64,000 nucleotides of DNA from Variovorax sp. (GTDB taxonomy: Bacteria; Pseudomonadota; Gammaproteobacteria; Burkholderiales; Burkholderiaceae_C), in the NCBI GenBank assembly GCA_017744935.1, contig JAGIAI010000020.1:95852-159851 (forward strand), written 5' to 3'. A model generated the notes under the pieces. It worked only from the letters and a program-made list of their open reading frames with translations, ran no database searches and had not been told where the DNA came from. The position numbers and the translations under genes are program-made. Shown here piece after piece: positions 34,340-43,957 of this stretch. The first letter of the stretch is position 1; every line of letters starts with the position of its first letter.

Positions 34340-35791
34340 TTACTTGCTCGAGCTCGAGTTCATCGCGTCGAACTGTTGGGTGAGATAGGTTTGCGTGCTC
34401 TTCATGCTGCTGATCAGCACATCAAGCGCCGTGAACTGCGTGCGATAGCGGTCCATGGTGGCATCGACACGCGCCTGCATCGCGTTGTACTGGGTGTCGA
34501 GATCCTTGATCGTCGCGGTGACACCATCAGTGGCCACCGCCAGGCTGCCGCCGGACTTCGTGAAGCCATCGATCAGAGAGTCAAGCTGCTTGCCGTAGCC
34601 CGAGGTGCTTCCCGTCGCGCTCGCGAAGAGCTTCGAGACACCTTCCAGGTTGCTGTCGAGGGACGCGGACAGCTTGGTCGAGTCCACCAGCAGCGTGCCG
34701 TCCTTCTGGAACGCCACGCCGATCTCGTTCAACACCTTCACATCGTTCACGCCGCTGCTCTGCGGCGTCACAAGCGCCTGCCGGATGCGATTCATGATGT
34801 TGCGCAAGGTCGTGTCACCGACCAGTGCACCACCGGTGTTGGTGTCGGTGTCGTAGGCGGTCAGGCTGCTCGCCGTGCTTTGCAGGCTGTTGTAGGCCTT
34901 GACGAAGTCGTTGATGGCAGACGTTACGCTGCTCGTGTTCGCCTTCATCGAAAGGCCGGTTGTGCCGGTCTGCACCAGCGTCAGCGTCGTGCCCTGGATT
35001 GCTTCCTTGACCGTGTTGGTCGCGCTGGTGATCGCAATGCCATTGACGTCGATCTTGGCGTTCTGCGCCGCGATGGTCTGCTTCAGGTTCTGCGTGCCGG
35101 CCGGGTCGTTGTTGAGAAGGCTCTGCAGCGCGGCGTCACCGTGGACCGAGATTCGCATGCTGGAAGTCTCGCCGGTCGTGGTGGAGGCCAGCACCAGCCG
35201 ATAAGGCGTGCCGCTGCCGTCATTGACGATGCTCGCCGTGACGCCGGCATTGGCCGCGTTGATCGCATCCCGTATGCCGGTGAGCGTGTTGTTGGAAGAG
35301 TCGATGGTGATCGACTTCGCGGTGCGCGATGTGTCCGCGGCGAAGCTCGCACCAGTGTATTGGCCGGTCGCGGCATCCAGCGTGCCGCCGGTGATGGTGC
35401 CGAAGTCGATCGTGATCTTGCCGCTGCCGATCGCGGTCGTCGCGCTCGCCTGCCCATTGGCGATCATCGATTGCGCCTGCGCGAGTTGGGACACCTTGAT
35501 GGTGTAGTTGCCGGCCGAGCTGGGGTCGGTCGAGCTCGCGGCGAGGATGCCGCTCACCGTCGGCGTGCCCGTGACGGACTGGAAGAGCGTCGGATCGGAC
35601 AGCTTCTGTGCAGCGGTTTGAAGGGTGCTGAGCGCGCTCTGGATCGTCCCGTAGGCGGTCAGCTTGCTCGTATAGCTCTTCGCCTTGGTATCCAGGGCCG
35701 TCAGCGGCTGGCTCTCCGCCGTCTGGATTTGGGTAAGCAGGGTGCTGAGATCGAGATTGGAGCCCACGCCCACGCTACTGATGGTTGCCAT
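34340..35791 (-). CDS. fliD: Flagellar filament cap protein FliD
   Basis: Forms the pentameric cap under which flagellin polymerises. 483 residues. The N-terminus MATISSVGVGSNLDLSTLLTQI and C-terminal coiled-coil end (LISSMKSTQTYLTQQFDAMN) are typical, with Ser/Thr/Asn-rich central domains and no Cys. A 161-base gap with tandem stem-loops separates it from fliC upstream. It starts fliD-S-T. Confidence 0.96.
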   Translation of the reverse strand: MATISSVGVGSNLDLSTLLTQIQTAESQPLTALDTKAKSYTSKLTAYGTIQSALSTLQTAAQKLSDPTLFQSVTGTPTVSGILAASSTDPSSAGNYTIKVSQLAQAQSMIANGQASATTAIGSGKITIDFGTITGGTLDAATGQYTGASFAADTSRTAKSITIDSSNNTLTGIRDAINAANAGVTASIVNDGSGTPYRLVLASTTTGETSSMRISVHGDAALQSLLNNDPAGTQNLKQTIAAQNAKIDVNGIAITSATNTVKEAIQGTTLTLVQTGTTGLSMKANTSSVTSAINDFVKAYNSLQSTASSLTAYDTDTNTGGALVGDTTLRNIMNRIRQALVTPQSSGVNDVKVLNEIGVAFQKDGTLLVDSTKLSASLDSNLEGVSKLFASATGSTSGYGKQLDSLIDGFTKSGGSLAVATDGVTATIKDLDTQYNAMQARVDATMDRYRTQFTALDVLISSMKSTQTYLTQQFDAMNSSSSK

Positions 35792-35952
35792 GTTGTCGAT
35801 TTCCTGAATTGGGGATTCGAGTCGCTGTCCTCTGCGGCCTCGCTACGCGGCATGGCCGCAGAGGACAGCGCAGGCGGATCCGGGCTGGGCCCGGCGCCTG
35901 CGGCCGCCAGGCCTCCCTGTCGGGAGGAACCTGGCATTCGTTTCCTTTCTGA
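35792..35952 (-). terminator. Tandem stem-loops between fliC and fliD
   Basis: Two strong hairpins follow the fliC stop. The first pairs GCCAGG (35906-35911) with CCTGGC (35930-35935) and CCTCCC with GGGAGG around a 4-base loop. The second is a perfect 16-bp stem, 35824-35839 with 35854-35869, with a 14-base loop. Neither has a T-tract on the minus strand, so they may shield the 3' end of fliC mRNA or limit read-through to fliD rather than act as classic terminators. Confidence 0.6.
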
Positions 35953-37695
35953 TTAACGCAGGAGGGACAGCACGCCCTGGGTGGTCTGGTTGGCCTGCGC
36001 GAGCACCGAGGTACCAGCCTGTTGCAGGATCTGGGCGCGCGTCATGTTCGACACTTCGACCGCGTAGTCGGCGTCTTCGATGCGCGAGCGCGACGACGAC
36101 AGGTTGGTGATCGTGGTGCCGAGGTTGGCGATCGTCGAGTCGAAACGGTTCTGAACCGCACCCAGCGAGCTGCGCAGTTCGTCGACCTTCGACAGAGCGG
36201 CGTCGATGGCCTTGAGCGGATCGGCCGTCGAGGTGTTGCCGCTGCGTTCCTTCGTCGTGAGACCGGTTTCGTTCGTGGCGTCGGAGTCCTTGTACAGCAG
36301 GTTGCCACCGCCGTCGGTGATGTTGCCGTTGCTGTGCGCGTAGACCGTGGTGACAGTGTTGGCCGGCGTGTAGGTTGCGTTGGTGGTCAGGTCCGTCAGC
36401 GAAGCGGTGGAGCCGTCGAGGTAGACCGCGGCGCTGGCGCCGTCGGTCACCGCACCACCTGCACCTGCTGCGATGTTGTAGTCGGTCGTGGCGTCGCCAT
36501 CGACGTCCACCGCGGTGGCGCCGGATTGCGCACGGCTCTGCACCGTGGCGCTGCTCAGCGTCTCGTCCTTGGTCCACGCGCCGGCACCAGTGCCACCGGA
36601 TGCGACCGCGAACGTCAGCGTGTCCGCGCCGTTCTTCACAACGATCGAACCGCCGGTCGCCGCAGCCGAACCACCGGACATGCTGTCGACCACGTTGCTG
36701 ATCGTTGCAGCGGTGGAGCCGGCGGCATTGGTCTTGGACAGGTTGCCCACGCTGTCAACATACAGAGCGGCGCCGTCGTCGGCGGCGGTGAGGTTGCCCG
36801 AGCTGTCGATCAGGACGTCCTGGCTCTTCGTACCGATGGTGATCTGCGCTGCCGTCTGGCCGCCAGCAGCAGGGGTGAGAGCAGTCTTGATGCTCGCGTC
36901 GCTCTGTGCCGTCAGCTGAGCCGCGGCGTAGTTCTTCGACGCCGAGTTGTACGTGTAGGTCTGGCCGCCGGTCGTGACGGTGCCGTTGTTCGCCATGTTC
37001 GCGAACACGTCGCTGGCCGAGGCTGCAACGTTGTTGACCGCCGAATGAACGATGGTTTGCACGTAGGTCGTGGTGCCGGCAGCGTCCGTCGCGCCCTTCA
37101 CATATGCCGTCGCAGCGTTGTTCAGGTCGCTCACCGTGGCCTGGGAGTTGGCCATGCCGGTGTTGTTGACGTTGAAGCCGTCCAGACCGAGGGTCTTGGC
37201 GCTGATTTCCTTGAGGTCGATGTCGATGGTTTCGCCGTCGTTGGCGCCGACCTGGATCTTCAGCTTGCCGGCGTCGGCCGAGAGGACCTTCACGCCGTTG
37301 AACTGGGTCTGCTCCGAAACGCGGTTGATTTCGTCAAGGCGTTGCGAGATTTCGGACTGGATCGAGTCGAGGTCACTCTGCGAGTTCGTGCCGTTGGCGG
37401 CCTGTACCGACAGTTCGCGGATGCGTTGCAGGTTGTTGTTGACTTCGGTCAGCGCGCCTTCGGTCGTCTGGGCGATCGAGATGCCGTCGTTGGCGTTGCG
37501 CGATGCTTGCGTCAGGCCCTTGATGTTGGCCGTGAAACGGTTCGCGATGGCCTGGCCGGCTGCATCGTCCTTGGCGCTGTTGATCCGCATGCCCGACGAC
37601 AGACGCTCGATCGCGCTGTTCAACGCGGACTGCGACTTGGTCAGGTTGTTCTGCGTGAGCAGGGACAGGTTGTTGGTGTTAATGACAGACGTCAT
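35953..37695 (-). CDS. fliC: Flagellin FliC
   Basis: Filament subunit, exported through the type III apparatus. 580 residues, with conserved N-terminal ([50 protein letters not shown]) and C-terminal ([42 protein letters not shown]) helices that form the tube, and a Gly/Thr/Ala/Ser-rich central part of about 300 residues that forms the surface domain. No Cys is seen. A good FliA promoter and an AGGAG site precede the ATG. It is a single copy in this window. The full sequence is given by the coordinates; only short stretches are quoted here. Confidence 0.97.
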   Translation of the reverse strand: MTSVINTNNLSLLTQNNLTKSQSALNSAIERLSSGMRINSAKDDAAGQAIANRFTANIKGLTQASRNANDGISIAQTTEGALTEVNNNLQRIRELSVQAANGTNSQSDLDSIQSEISQRLDEINRVSEQTQFNGVKVLSADAGKLKIQVGANDGETIDIDLKEISAKTLGLDGFNVNNTGMANSQATVSDLNNAATAYVKGATDAAGTTTYVQTIVHSAVNNVAASASDVFANMANNGTVTTGGQTYTYNSASKNYAAAQLTAQSDASIKTALTPAAGGQTAAQITIGTKSQDVLIDSSGNLTAADDGAALYVDSVGNLSKTNAAGSTAATISNVVDSMSGGSAAATGGSIVVKNGADTLTFAVASGGTGAGAWTKDETLSSATVQSRAQSGATAVDVDGDATTDYNIAAGAGGAVTDGASAAVYLDGSTASLTDLTTNATYTPANTVTTVYAHSNGNITDGGGNLLYKDSDATNETGLTTKERSGNTSTADPLKAIDAALSKVDELRSSLGAVQNRFDSTIANLGTTITNLSSSRSRIEDADYAVEVSNMTRAQILQQAGTSVLAQANQTTQGVLSLLR

Positions 37696-37788
37696 TCTCG
37701 ACTCCTAGTAAGAAGAAAGGGTTGAAAGCTCTGGTCCTTAACGCTGGCTCTTGCCCTTTTGGGGTTTCGAATTCCATCGTTGAGGTTG

Positions 37789-37815
37789 TTATCGACAGGG
37801 GCTTTCAAACCTTTA
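37789..37815 (-). promoter_or_regulatory. FliA (sigma-28) promoter of fliC
   Basis: TAAA (37815-37812), a 15-base spacer, then GTCGATAA (37796-37789) on the minus strand: seven of eight at the -10, four of four at the -35, and consensus spacing. The transcript start would be about 85-90 bases upstream of the fliC ATG at 37695. This is the best sigma-28 match in the window. Confidence 0.85.
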
Positions 37816-37841
37816 GGGCGCCCTTTCAAAAAAGAACGCCC
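37816..37841 (-). terminator. Possible terminator after fliE
   Basis: GGGCG...CGCCC arms with A/T pairing (37816-37826 against 37831-37841) around a short loop, on the minus strand just beyond the fliE stop and abutting the fliC -35 element. Contains two G-T pairs and no downstream T-run, so only weakly supported. Confidence 0.3.
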
Positions 37842-37858
37842 CGAGACACAAGCCCGAA

Positions 37859-38185
37859 TCAGGCTTGCAGGCTCATGACCTCTTGATAGGCGGCGACGAG
37901 GCGATTGCGCACTTGAATACCGGTCTGAAATGCCACATTGGCCTTCTGCAGATCAACCATCACGTCATTGAGCGCAACACCCGGCTTGCCGAGTTCGAAG
38001 GCTTCGGCCTGACCGTAGGCGTGGTTCTGCGCACCGCTGATGTTGTCCAGCGAGCGCTTCAGTTCAGCTGCGAAGCCGCCCGTCTCGGTGGTTGCGGCGG
38101 ATGCGGTCGGCGCGGGTGCGAAGCCGGCCTGCACGGCGGTGGCGCGCATTTGCTGCAGGACGGATTCGATGGCGGAGATCGACAT
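37859..38185 (-). CDS. fliE: Flagellar rod/MS-ring junction protein FliE
   Basis: Joins the MS ring to the rod and is needed for early export. 108 residues. The C-terminal half has the family pattern [34 protein letters not shown]. It is transcribed leftwards, divergent from fliF, with a 289-base shared upstream region. It is separated from fliC by its own promoter, so it probably forms its own transcript. Confidence 0.95.
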   Translation of the reverse strand: MSISAIESVLQQMRATAVQAGFAPAPTASAATTETGGFAAELKRSLDNISGAQNHAYGQAEAFELGKPGVALNDVMVDLQKANVAFQTGIQVRNRLVAAYQEVMSLQA

Positions 38186-38474
38186 TCGAGTTCTTTCTTT
38201 GTTCGTGCTTCGAGGTTGCTAAGGAAGCGCGCAGGCGCTCCGTCGTCCTTTCAGCGTAACAAGGGAAGACCCGCATTCAAGCCGCCAACAAACGGCAAAA
38301 ACCCCCGTTGTTCGGCCCATCGATTTCCGGACGCGTCCAGACAATCGATCGCGTAACGAAAGTCCGCTGACCCTTGTCATCGGCCTCCGGCATGAAATCT
38401 GAACAAAAAACTTCAAGCATCACCATGACGACGGACCGCGACTGCGCGACAGCAGCCAAGACGAGGACCGGGGA
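38186..38474. promoter_or_regulatory. Divergent fliE/fliF upstream region
   Basis: 289 bases with no coding potential that I accept. By position it should hold FlhDC-dependent class II promoters for fliE and fliF, but I could not assign a clear FlhD4C2 box or sigma-70 elements by eye. Confidence 0.4.
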
Positions 38475-40244
38475 ATGACCGCTGCGGCAACGCCAGCGAA
38501 CGCGGCGCCAGCGGCGGCCTCTTCGCTCCCTCCGTTCCTCGAACGACTTCGTGCGCAGCCCAAGCTGCCCATGATCGTCGGCGGCGCTGCGCTCGTCGCG
38601 GCGGCCGCTGCCTTCACGCTGTGGAACCACGGGCCCGAATACAAGGTGCTCTACACCAACGTGTCGGACCGCGACGGCGGGGCGATCATCGCGTCGCTGC
38701 AGCAGATGAACGTGCCATACAAGTTCGCCGAAGGCGGTGGTGCGATCCTCATTCCCGGCGACAAGGTGCCTGAAGCGAGACTCAAGCTCGCCGCGCAGGG
38801 CCTGCCCAAGGCCGGCGGCGTGGGCTTCGAACTCATGGACAACCAGAAGTTCGGCACCAGCCAGTTCGCCGAGCAGGTCAACTACCAGCGCGCGCTCGAA
38901 GGCGAACTCGCGCGCTCGATCGAATCGATCGCCAGCGTCGAATCGGCGCGCGTGCATCTCGCGATCCCGAAGCCGTCGCTCTTCGTGCGCGAGCAGAAGA
39001 AACCTTCCGCCTCCGTCGTGCTCACGCTGCAGCGCGGCCGCAGCATCGACGAAGGCACGGTGAGCGCGATCGCGCACATGATCTCGAGCAGCGTGCCGGA
39101 GCTGGACGCCAAGAGCGTGACCGTGGTGGACCAGCGCGGCAACCTGCTCTCGGCCGCGAACAGCGGTGCGCGCGGGCTCGACGTGAGCCAGCTCAAGTAC
39201 ACGCAGGAGATCGAGCAGGGGTACATCCGCCGCATCGAAGCAATCCTGCAGCCGATCGTCGGCGCGAACAACGTGCGCGCGCAGGTCGCGGCGGACATCG
39301 ACTTTTCGACCGTCGAACACACCGACGAGAAGTACAGCCCCAACGCGGACCCGACCCGTGCCTCGATCCGCAGCCAGCAGTCGAGCGAATCGAACCAGCG
39401 CGGCGCGGTGCCGCCGGGCGGCGTGCCGGGTGCGCTTTCGAATCAGCCGCCGGTGAACCCGACCGCACCGATCACCAATCCGACCCCGCCCGGCCAGCCC
39501 GGCGCACAAGGCGCGCAGAACGCGCAAGGCGCCCGCGGTGCCCAGGGGGCGGCTGCAGCGAACGCCGCCAATGCCGCATCGACCACGTCGACCGCCGCCG
39601 CGGCCGGCCCCGGCAGCTCGCGCAAGGACGTCACCACCAACTACGAACTCGACCGCTCGATCCGCCACGTTCAACAGAGCGCCGGCGGCGTTCGTCGTCT
39701 GTCGGTCGCGGTGGTGGTGAACTACAAGGACGCGGTCGAAGGCGGCAAGACCACGCCGCGCGCGCTGACGCCGGTCGAGATCGACCAGATCCGCAACCTC
39801 GCCAAGGAAGCGATGGGCTTCAGCCAGGAACGCGGCGATTCGCTCAACGTGGTCAACAGCGCCTTCGCCGACGACCGCGAGCCGCCTGCGCCGGAGGTAC
39901 CGGTGTGGCGCGATCCGCAGAACATCGAACTGGCCAAGACCGTCGGTGGGTATCTGCTGGTCGCACTGCTGGCCCTCTTCGCATGGTTCGCGGTCCTGCG
40001 TCCGATCCTGCGCAAGCACCTTGCGCCGCCGCCGGCACCGGAGCCGGTCGTCGCCACGCAAGAGACCAACGGCGACGAGCCGAAGCTGGACGACACACCG
40101 CAGATCTCGCCGGAAGAGGCCCTGCGCGTGCGCGAAGCCGCACGCCAGAAGGCCGACATGGACTACGCCCACCAGCTCGCCGAGCAAGACCCCAAGCTCG
40201 TCGCCACCCTGATTAAGCACTGGATGAACAGCAATGATCAGTGA
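38475..40244 (+). CDS. fliF: Flagellar MS-ring protein FliF
   Basis: Builds the inner-membrane MS ring. 589 residues: first membrane segment about residues 34-50 (VGGAALVAAAAAFTLW), periplasmic ring-building domains, a long Pro/Ala/Gln-rich stretch (about 330-385), second membrane segment near 480-500 (GGYLLVALLALFAWFAVL), and a C-terminal tail ending in LVATLIKHWMN that binds FliG. First gene of the fliFGHIJKLMNOPQR run. ATG at 38475. Confidence 0.97.
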   Translation: MTAAATPANAAPAAASSLPPFLERLRAQPKLPMIVGGAALVAAAAAFTLWNHGPEYKVLYTNVSDRDGGAIIASLQQMNVPYKFAEGGGAILIPGDKVPEARLKLAAQGLPKAGGVGFELMDNQKFGTSQFAEQVNYQRALEGELARSIESIASVESARVHLAIPKPSLFVREQKKPSASVVLTLQRGRSIDEGTVSAIAHMISSSVPELDAKSVTVVDQRGNLLSAANSGARGLDVSQLKYTQEIEQGYIRRIEAILQPIVGANNVRAQVAADIDFSTVEHTDEKYSPNADPTRASIRSQQSSESNQRGAVPPGGVPGALSNQPPVNPTAPITNPTPPGQPGAQGAQNAQGARGAQGAAAANAANAASTTSTAAAAGPGSSRKDVTTNYELDRSIRHVQQSAGGVRRLSVAVVVNYKDAVEGGKTTPRALTPVEIDQIRNLAKEAMGFSQERGDSLNVVNSAFADDREPPAPEVPVWRDPQNIELAKTVGGYLLVALLALFAWFAVLRPILRKHLAPPPAPEPVVATQETNGDEPKLDDTPQISPEEALRVREAARQKADMDYAHQLAEQDPKLVATLIKHWMNSNDQ

Positions 40245-41232
40245 ACTCGGAACCCGCAAGAGTGCCATCCTGTTGCTGGCGCTCGGTGAAGACCGCGCGG
40301 CCGCCGCGCTCCACCACCTGCCCACCGCCGAGGTGCAGACGCTCGGCCTCGCGATGGCCCGGCTCAGCGCCGTCTCGAAGGAAGAGCTCTCGTCGGTGCT
40401 CGCCGAGTTCCGGCAGGAGACCGAGCAGCTCTCGGCGCTGCATCTCGGATCGAGCAGCTACATCAAGGCAGTGCTCAAGAAAGCGCTCGGCGACGACCGG
40501 GCGAGCAACCTGCTCGAAGACATCCTGCAGGCCGACGAGCCGCACAGCGGTATCGAGCGCCTCAACCAGCTCGAAGCCGGCGAAGTGGCCGAACTCATCC
40601 GCGACGAGCATCCGCAGATCCTCGCGACGGTGCTCATTCACCTGGATCGCATGAAGGCCTCGGAAGTGCTCGAGAAGCTGCCGACCCGCCTGCGCCACGA
40701 CGTGATCATGCGTATCGCCACTTTCGGCGGCGTGCAGCCTTCGGCGCTCAGCGAGCTCACCGACGTGCTCACCGAGATGCTGTCCGGCCAGGGTCTCAAG
40801 CGCAGCCGTCTCGGCGGCGTGCGCACCGCGGCGGAAATCGTCAACCTCATGGCGAGCGCGCAGGAAGAAGAGGCGATCGCCCATGTGCGCGAAGTCGACG
40901 ACGCACTCGCACAGCGCATCGTCGACGAGATGTTCGTCTTCGAGAACCTGCTCGGCCTCGAGGACCGCAGCATCCAGCGCCTGCTCAAGGACATCGAATC
41001 CGACTCGCTCATCATCGCGCTCAAGGGTTCTCCGCAGGAACTGCGCGACAAGTTCCTGGCCAACATGTCGCAGCGCGCCGCCGAAACGCTGCGCGAGGAC
41101 ATGGAGCTGCGCGGTCCGGTGCGTGTGTCGCAGGTCGAGGCCGAACAGAAGTCGATCCTGCAAGTGGCTCGCCGCCTTGCAGAGACCGGCGAAATCGTGA
41201 TCGCAGCGCCTGGCACCGATGACTTTGTCTAA
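40234..41232 (+). CDS. fliG: Flagellar motor switch protein FliG
   Basis: Rotor protein that generates torque with MotA. 332 residues: N-terminal FliF-binding part, central domain with the EHPQ motif (IRDEHPQILATVLIHL), and a C-terminal armadillo-like domain with the charged torque helix (DKFLANMSQRAAETLREDMELRGPVR). It overlaps fliF by 11 bases and fliH by 14. Confidence 0.97.
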   Translation: MISELGTRKSAILLLALGEDRAAAALHHLPTAEVQTLGLAMARLSAVSKEELSSVLAEFRQETEQLSALHLGSSSYIKAVLKKALGDDRASNLLEDILQADEPHSGIERLNQLEAGEVAELIRDEHPQILATVLIHLDRMKASEVLEKLPTRLRHDVIMRIATFGGVQPSALSELTDVLTEMLSGQGLKRSRLGGVRTAAEIVNLMASAQEEEAIAHVREVDDALAQRIVDEMFVFENLLGLEDRSIQRLLKDIESDSLIIALKGSPQELRDKFLANMSQRAAETLREDMELRGPVRVSQVEAEQKSILQVARRLAETGEIVIAAPGTDDFV

Positions 41233-42043
41233 ACAGGCCCAGCACGCCTTCGCTCCCGGGGCGCGCGCACTGCTCGCGTCGGCCTATGCGCCGCCCGCGA
41301 GTGCGGCACCCACGCCCACGCCGGCACCGAAGTCCTCCCGTCCCGGCAAGCCGGCACTGTCCGCATGGCAGCGCTGGGAGATGGACACGCTCACCGAAGG
41401 CCAGCCCGCGGGCGCTTCCCAACGCGCAGCAGCCGCGGCGCCTGCCGAAGTCGCGCCCTCGCCCGCCCTGCTGCATGCCGCCGAACTGGCGCAGCTGCGC
41501 CGTGAAGCGCGCGCGGCCGGCGAGGCCGAAGGACGCAAGGAGGGCCTCGCGAAGGGTCGCGCACAGGGCCTCAGCGAAGGTCACACCGAAGGCATCGCCG
41601 CGGGGCTTGCCGCCGCGAGCGCCCACGCCGAACAGCTCCGCGCCATCGCGACCAGCCTGCCGGTCGCACTGCGCCGTGCCGAGAGCGAAGTGGCCGATGC
41701 GCTGCTCACGCTCGCACTCGACATCGCGCGACAGGTGGTGCACCGCACCCTGCGTGCCGAACCCGAATGGGTGCTGCCGCTCGTGCAGGACCTGCTCCAC
41801 ACCGAACCCGCATTGCAAGGTGAGCCACGGTTGCACATGCACCCGGACGACGTCGCACTGGTGAAGAACAGCCTGGGCAACGAACTCGAAGCCGCCGGCT
41901 GGCAGGTGCGCGCCGACGACACGATCGCGCGTGGCGGCTGCCGGGTGCAATCCGCGAGCGGCGAACTCGACGCCAGTCTCGAAACCCGGTGGAAGAACGT
42001 CACCGCCGCGCTGCATCGCGACGCGGATGCGCAGGAGGTCTGA
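41219..42043 (+). CDS. fliH: Flagellar assembly protein FliH
   Basis: Negative regulator and stator of the export ATPase FliI. 274 residues with an N-terminal low-complexity Pro/Ala part, a Glu/Gly-rich helix with repeated Gly spacing (GEAEGRKEGLAKGRAQGLSEGH) and a C-terminal ATPase-binding domain (LALDIARQVVHRTL, VAADDTIARGGCRVQSASGELDASLETRW-like end). It follows fliG by overlap and precedes fliI by 3 bases. Confidence 0.93.
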   Translation: MTLSKQAQHAFAPGARALLASAYAPPASAAPTPTPAPKSSRPGKPALSAWQRWEMDTLTEGQPAGASQRAAAAAPAEVAPSPALLHAAELAQLRREARAAGEAEGRKEGLAKGRAQGLSEGHTEGIAAGLAAASAHAEQLRAIATSLPVALRRAESEVADALLTLALDIARQVVHRTLRAEPEWVLPLVQDLLHTEPALQGEPRLHMHPDDVALVKNSLGNELEAAGWQVRADDTIARGGCRVQSASGELDASLETRWKNVTAALHRDADAQEV

Positions 42044-42046
42044 ACG

Positions 42047-43468
42047 ATGAGCATCGCGACGCCTCTTGGATCGCCCGAGCCGCATCTGCAGTCCTGGCGC
42101 GATGCGCTCTCTCGTGCGCGCGCTGACGTGAGCCGCGCGCCCATCAGCGTGCAGTCGGGCCGCCTCACGCGGGCCGTGGGCCTCGTGCTCGAAGCCGTCG
42201 GACTTCAACTGCCGGTGGGCAGCGACTGCCTCGTCGAACTGCCGCCCGGCCACGCACATCGCTACGCCGAAGCTGAAGTGGTTGGCTTCGCTGGCGACAG
42301 GCTCTTCCTGATGCCTCAGAGCGAGGTGTCCGGTCTGCTTCCCGGTGCGCGCGTGAGTCCGCGCCAAGGCAGCGGCGGATCGACTCTCGCGGGCGAAGGC
42401 CACGCCAAGCGACTTCCGGTCGGCGAAGGCATGCTCGGCCGCGTCGTCGATGCCGCCGGACGGCCGCTCGACGGCCTTGGCCCGCTCGACATCGCGCGCA
42501 AGGTGCCGCTGTCGTCGCCACCGATGAACCCCCTCACCCGCGCGCCGATCGATTCGGTGCTCGACGTCGGCGTGCGCGCAATCAACGCGATGCTCACTGT
42601 CGGTCGCGGCCAGCGCATGGGCCTTTTCGCAGGCTCCGGCGTGGGCAAGAGCGTGCTGCTGGGCATGATGGCCCGCTACACCAGCGCGGAAGTGATCGTG
42701 GTCGGCCTGATCGGCGAACGCGGTCGCGAAGTGAAGGACTTCATCGAGAACACGCTCGGCGAAGAAGGCCTCGCCCGTGCGGTCGTGGTCGCGGCGCCGG
42801 CTGACAACTCGCCGCTGCTGCGACTGCAGGGTGCCGCCTATGCCACCTGCCTTGCGGAGTACTTCCGCGATCAGGGCAAGGACGTCCTGCTCATCATGGA
42901 TTCGCTCACCCGCTACGCGATGGCGCAGCGCGAGATCGCGCTCGCGGTGGGCGAGCCGCCCGCCACCAAGGGCTATCCGCCCTCGGTGTTCGCCAAGCTG
43001 CCCGCGCTGGTGGAACGCGCCGGCAACGGCGCGCGCGATGCCAATGGACACGGTGGATCGATCACCGCCTTCTACACCGTGCTCTCGGAAGGCGACGACC
43101 AGCAGGACCCGATCGCCGATTCGGCCCGCGCGATTCTGGACGGCCACGTGGTGCTCTCGCGTTCGCTCGCCGAGGCGGGCCACTACCCCGCCATCGACAT
43201 CGAGGCATCGATCAGCCGCGCGATGACCGCGCTGATCCCGTCGTCGCAGTTCGACGTCGTGCGGCGCTTCAAGCAGATGCTCTCGCGCTACCAGCGCAAC
43301 CGCGACCTGATCAGCGTTGGCGCCTATGCCCCCGGCCATGACGCGCAGCTCGACCAGGCCATCGCGATGTACCCGCGGATCGAAGCCTTCCTGCAGCAAG
43401 CCATGGAAGAACGCACCGACTACGCCGCATCGATCGCGCGCATGACCAAGCTCTTCGAGCACGGCTGA
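42047..43468 (+). CDS. fliI: Flagellum-specific ATPase FliI
   Basis: Hexameric ATPase that drives unfolding of export substrates. 473 residues, F1-beta-like, with Walker [12 protein letters not shown], Walker [18 protein letters not shown] and the conserved [12 protein letters not shown]. The N-terminal part is about 100 residues, which binds FliH. Length and order fit FliI. Confidence 0.97.
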   Translation: MSIATPLGSPEPHLQSWRDALSRARADVSRAPISVQSGRLTRAVGLVLEAVGLQLPVGSDCLVELPPGHAHRYAEAEVVGFAGDRLFLMPQSEVSGLLPGARVSPRQGSGGSTLAGEGHAKRLPVGEGMLGRVVDAAGRPLDGLGPLDIARKVPLSSPPMNPLTRAPIDSVLDVGVRAINAMLTVGRGQRMGLFAGSGVGKSVLLGMMARYTSAEVIVVGLIGERGREVKDFIENTLGEEGLARAVVVAAPADNSPLLRLQGAAYATCLAEYFRDQGKDVLLIMDSLTRYAMAQREIALAVGEPPATKGYPPSVFAKLPALVERAGNGARDANGHGGSITAFYTVLSEGDDQQDPIADSARAILDGHVVLSRSLAEAGHYPAIDIEASISRAMTALIPSSQFDVVRRFKQMLSRYQRNRDLISVGAYAPGHDAQLDQAIAMYPRIEAFLQQAMEERTDYAASIARMTKLFEHG

Positions 43469-43485
43469 ACACGGAAGGAACAACC

Positions 43486-43941
43486 ATGGCCCAGCGACTC
43501 CCCCTCGAAATGCTGACCGACCTCGCCCGCACGCAAACCGACGAGTCCGCCAAGCGCCTCGGCCTGCTGCAGAACGCACAGCTCAGCGCCAACCAGAAGC
43601 TCGAGATGCTGATGAGGTACCGGCAGGACTACGTCGAGCAGCTGCAGATGCTGATGAGCGAAGGCCTCGCCACCGCAAAGCTGCGCAATTACCAGGCCTT
43701 CCTGGGCACGCTCGACGGTGCGATCGAGCAGCAGCGCGCCATCGTCGCGCAGGCAGCGACGCGGCTGGACCACGGCCGCGACGACTGGCGAAACAACAAG
43801 CGCCGCCTCAATTCCTTCGACACGCTCGCCGAACGCGTGCGCCGGCAGGAGCTGATGGCGCAAGCCAAGCGCGAGCAGCGCGAGAGCGATGAACGCGCAG
43901 CGCGCAAGTTCTTCGACCGCGCCGCCAATCCGACTATCTGA
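43486..43941 (+). CDS. fliJ: Flagellar export chaperone FliJ
   Basis: Coiled-coil export protein that links FliI to FlhA. 151 residues, helical throughout, with RLGLLQNAQLSANQKLEMLMRYRQDYVEQLQMLM in the first half and RRLNSFDTLAERVRRQELMAQAKREQRESDERAAR in the second, the usual FliJ pattern. Follows fliI by 17 bases with AAGGAA before its start. Confidence 0.9.
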   Translation: MAQRLPLEMLTDLARTQTDESAKRLGLLQNAQLSANQKLEMLMRYRQDYVEQLQMLMSEGLATAKLRNYQAFLGTLDGAIEQQRAIVAQAATRLDHGRDDWRNNKRRLNSFDTLAERVRRQELMAQAKREQRESDERAARKFFDRAANPTI

Positions 43942-43957
43942 AGCTTCCGGAGCTCAC

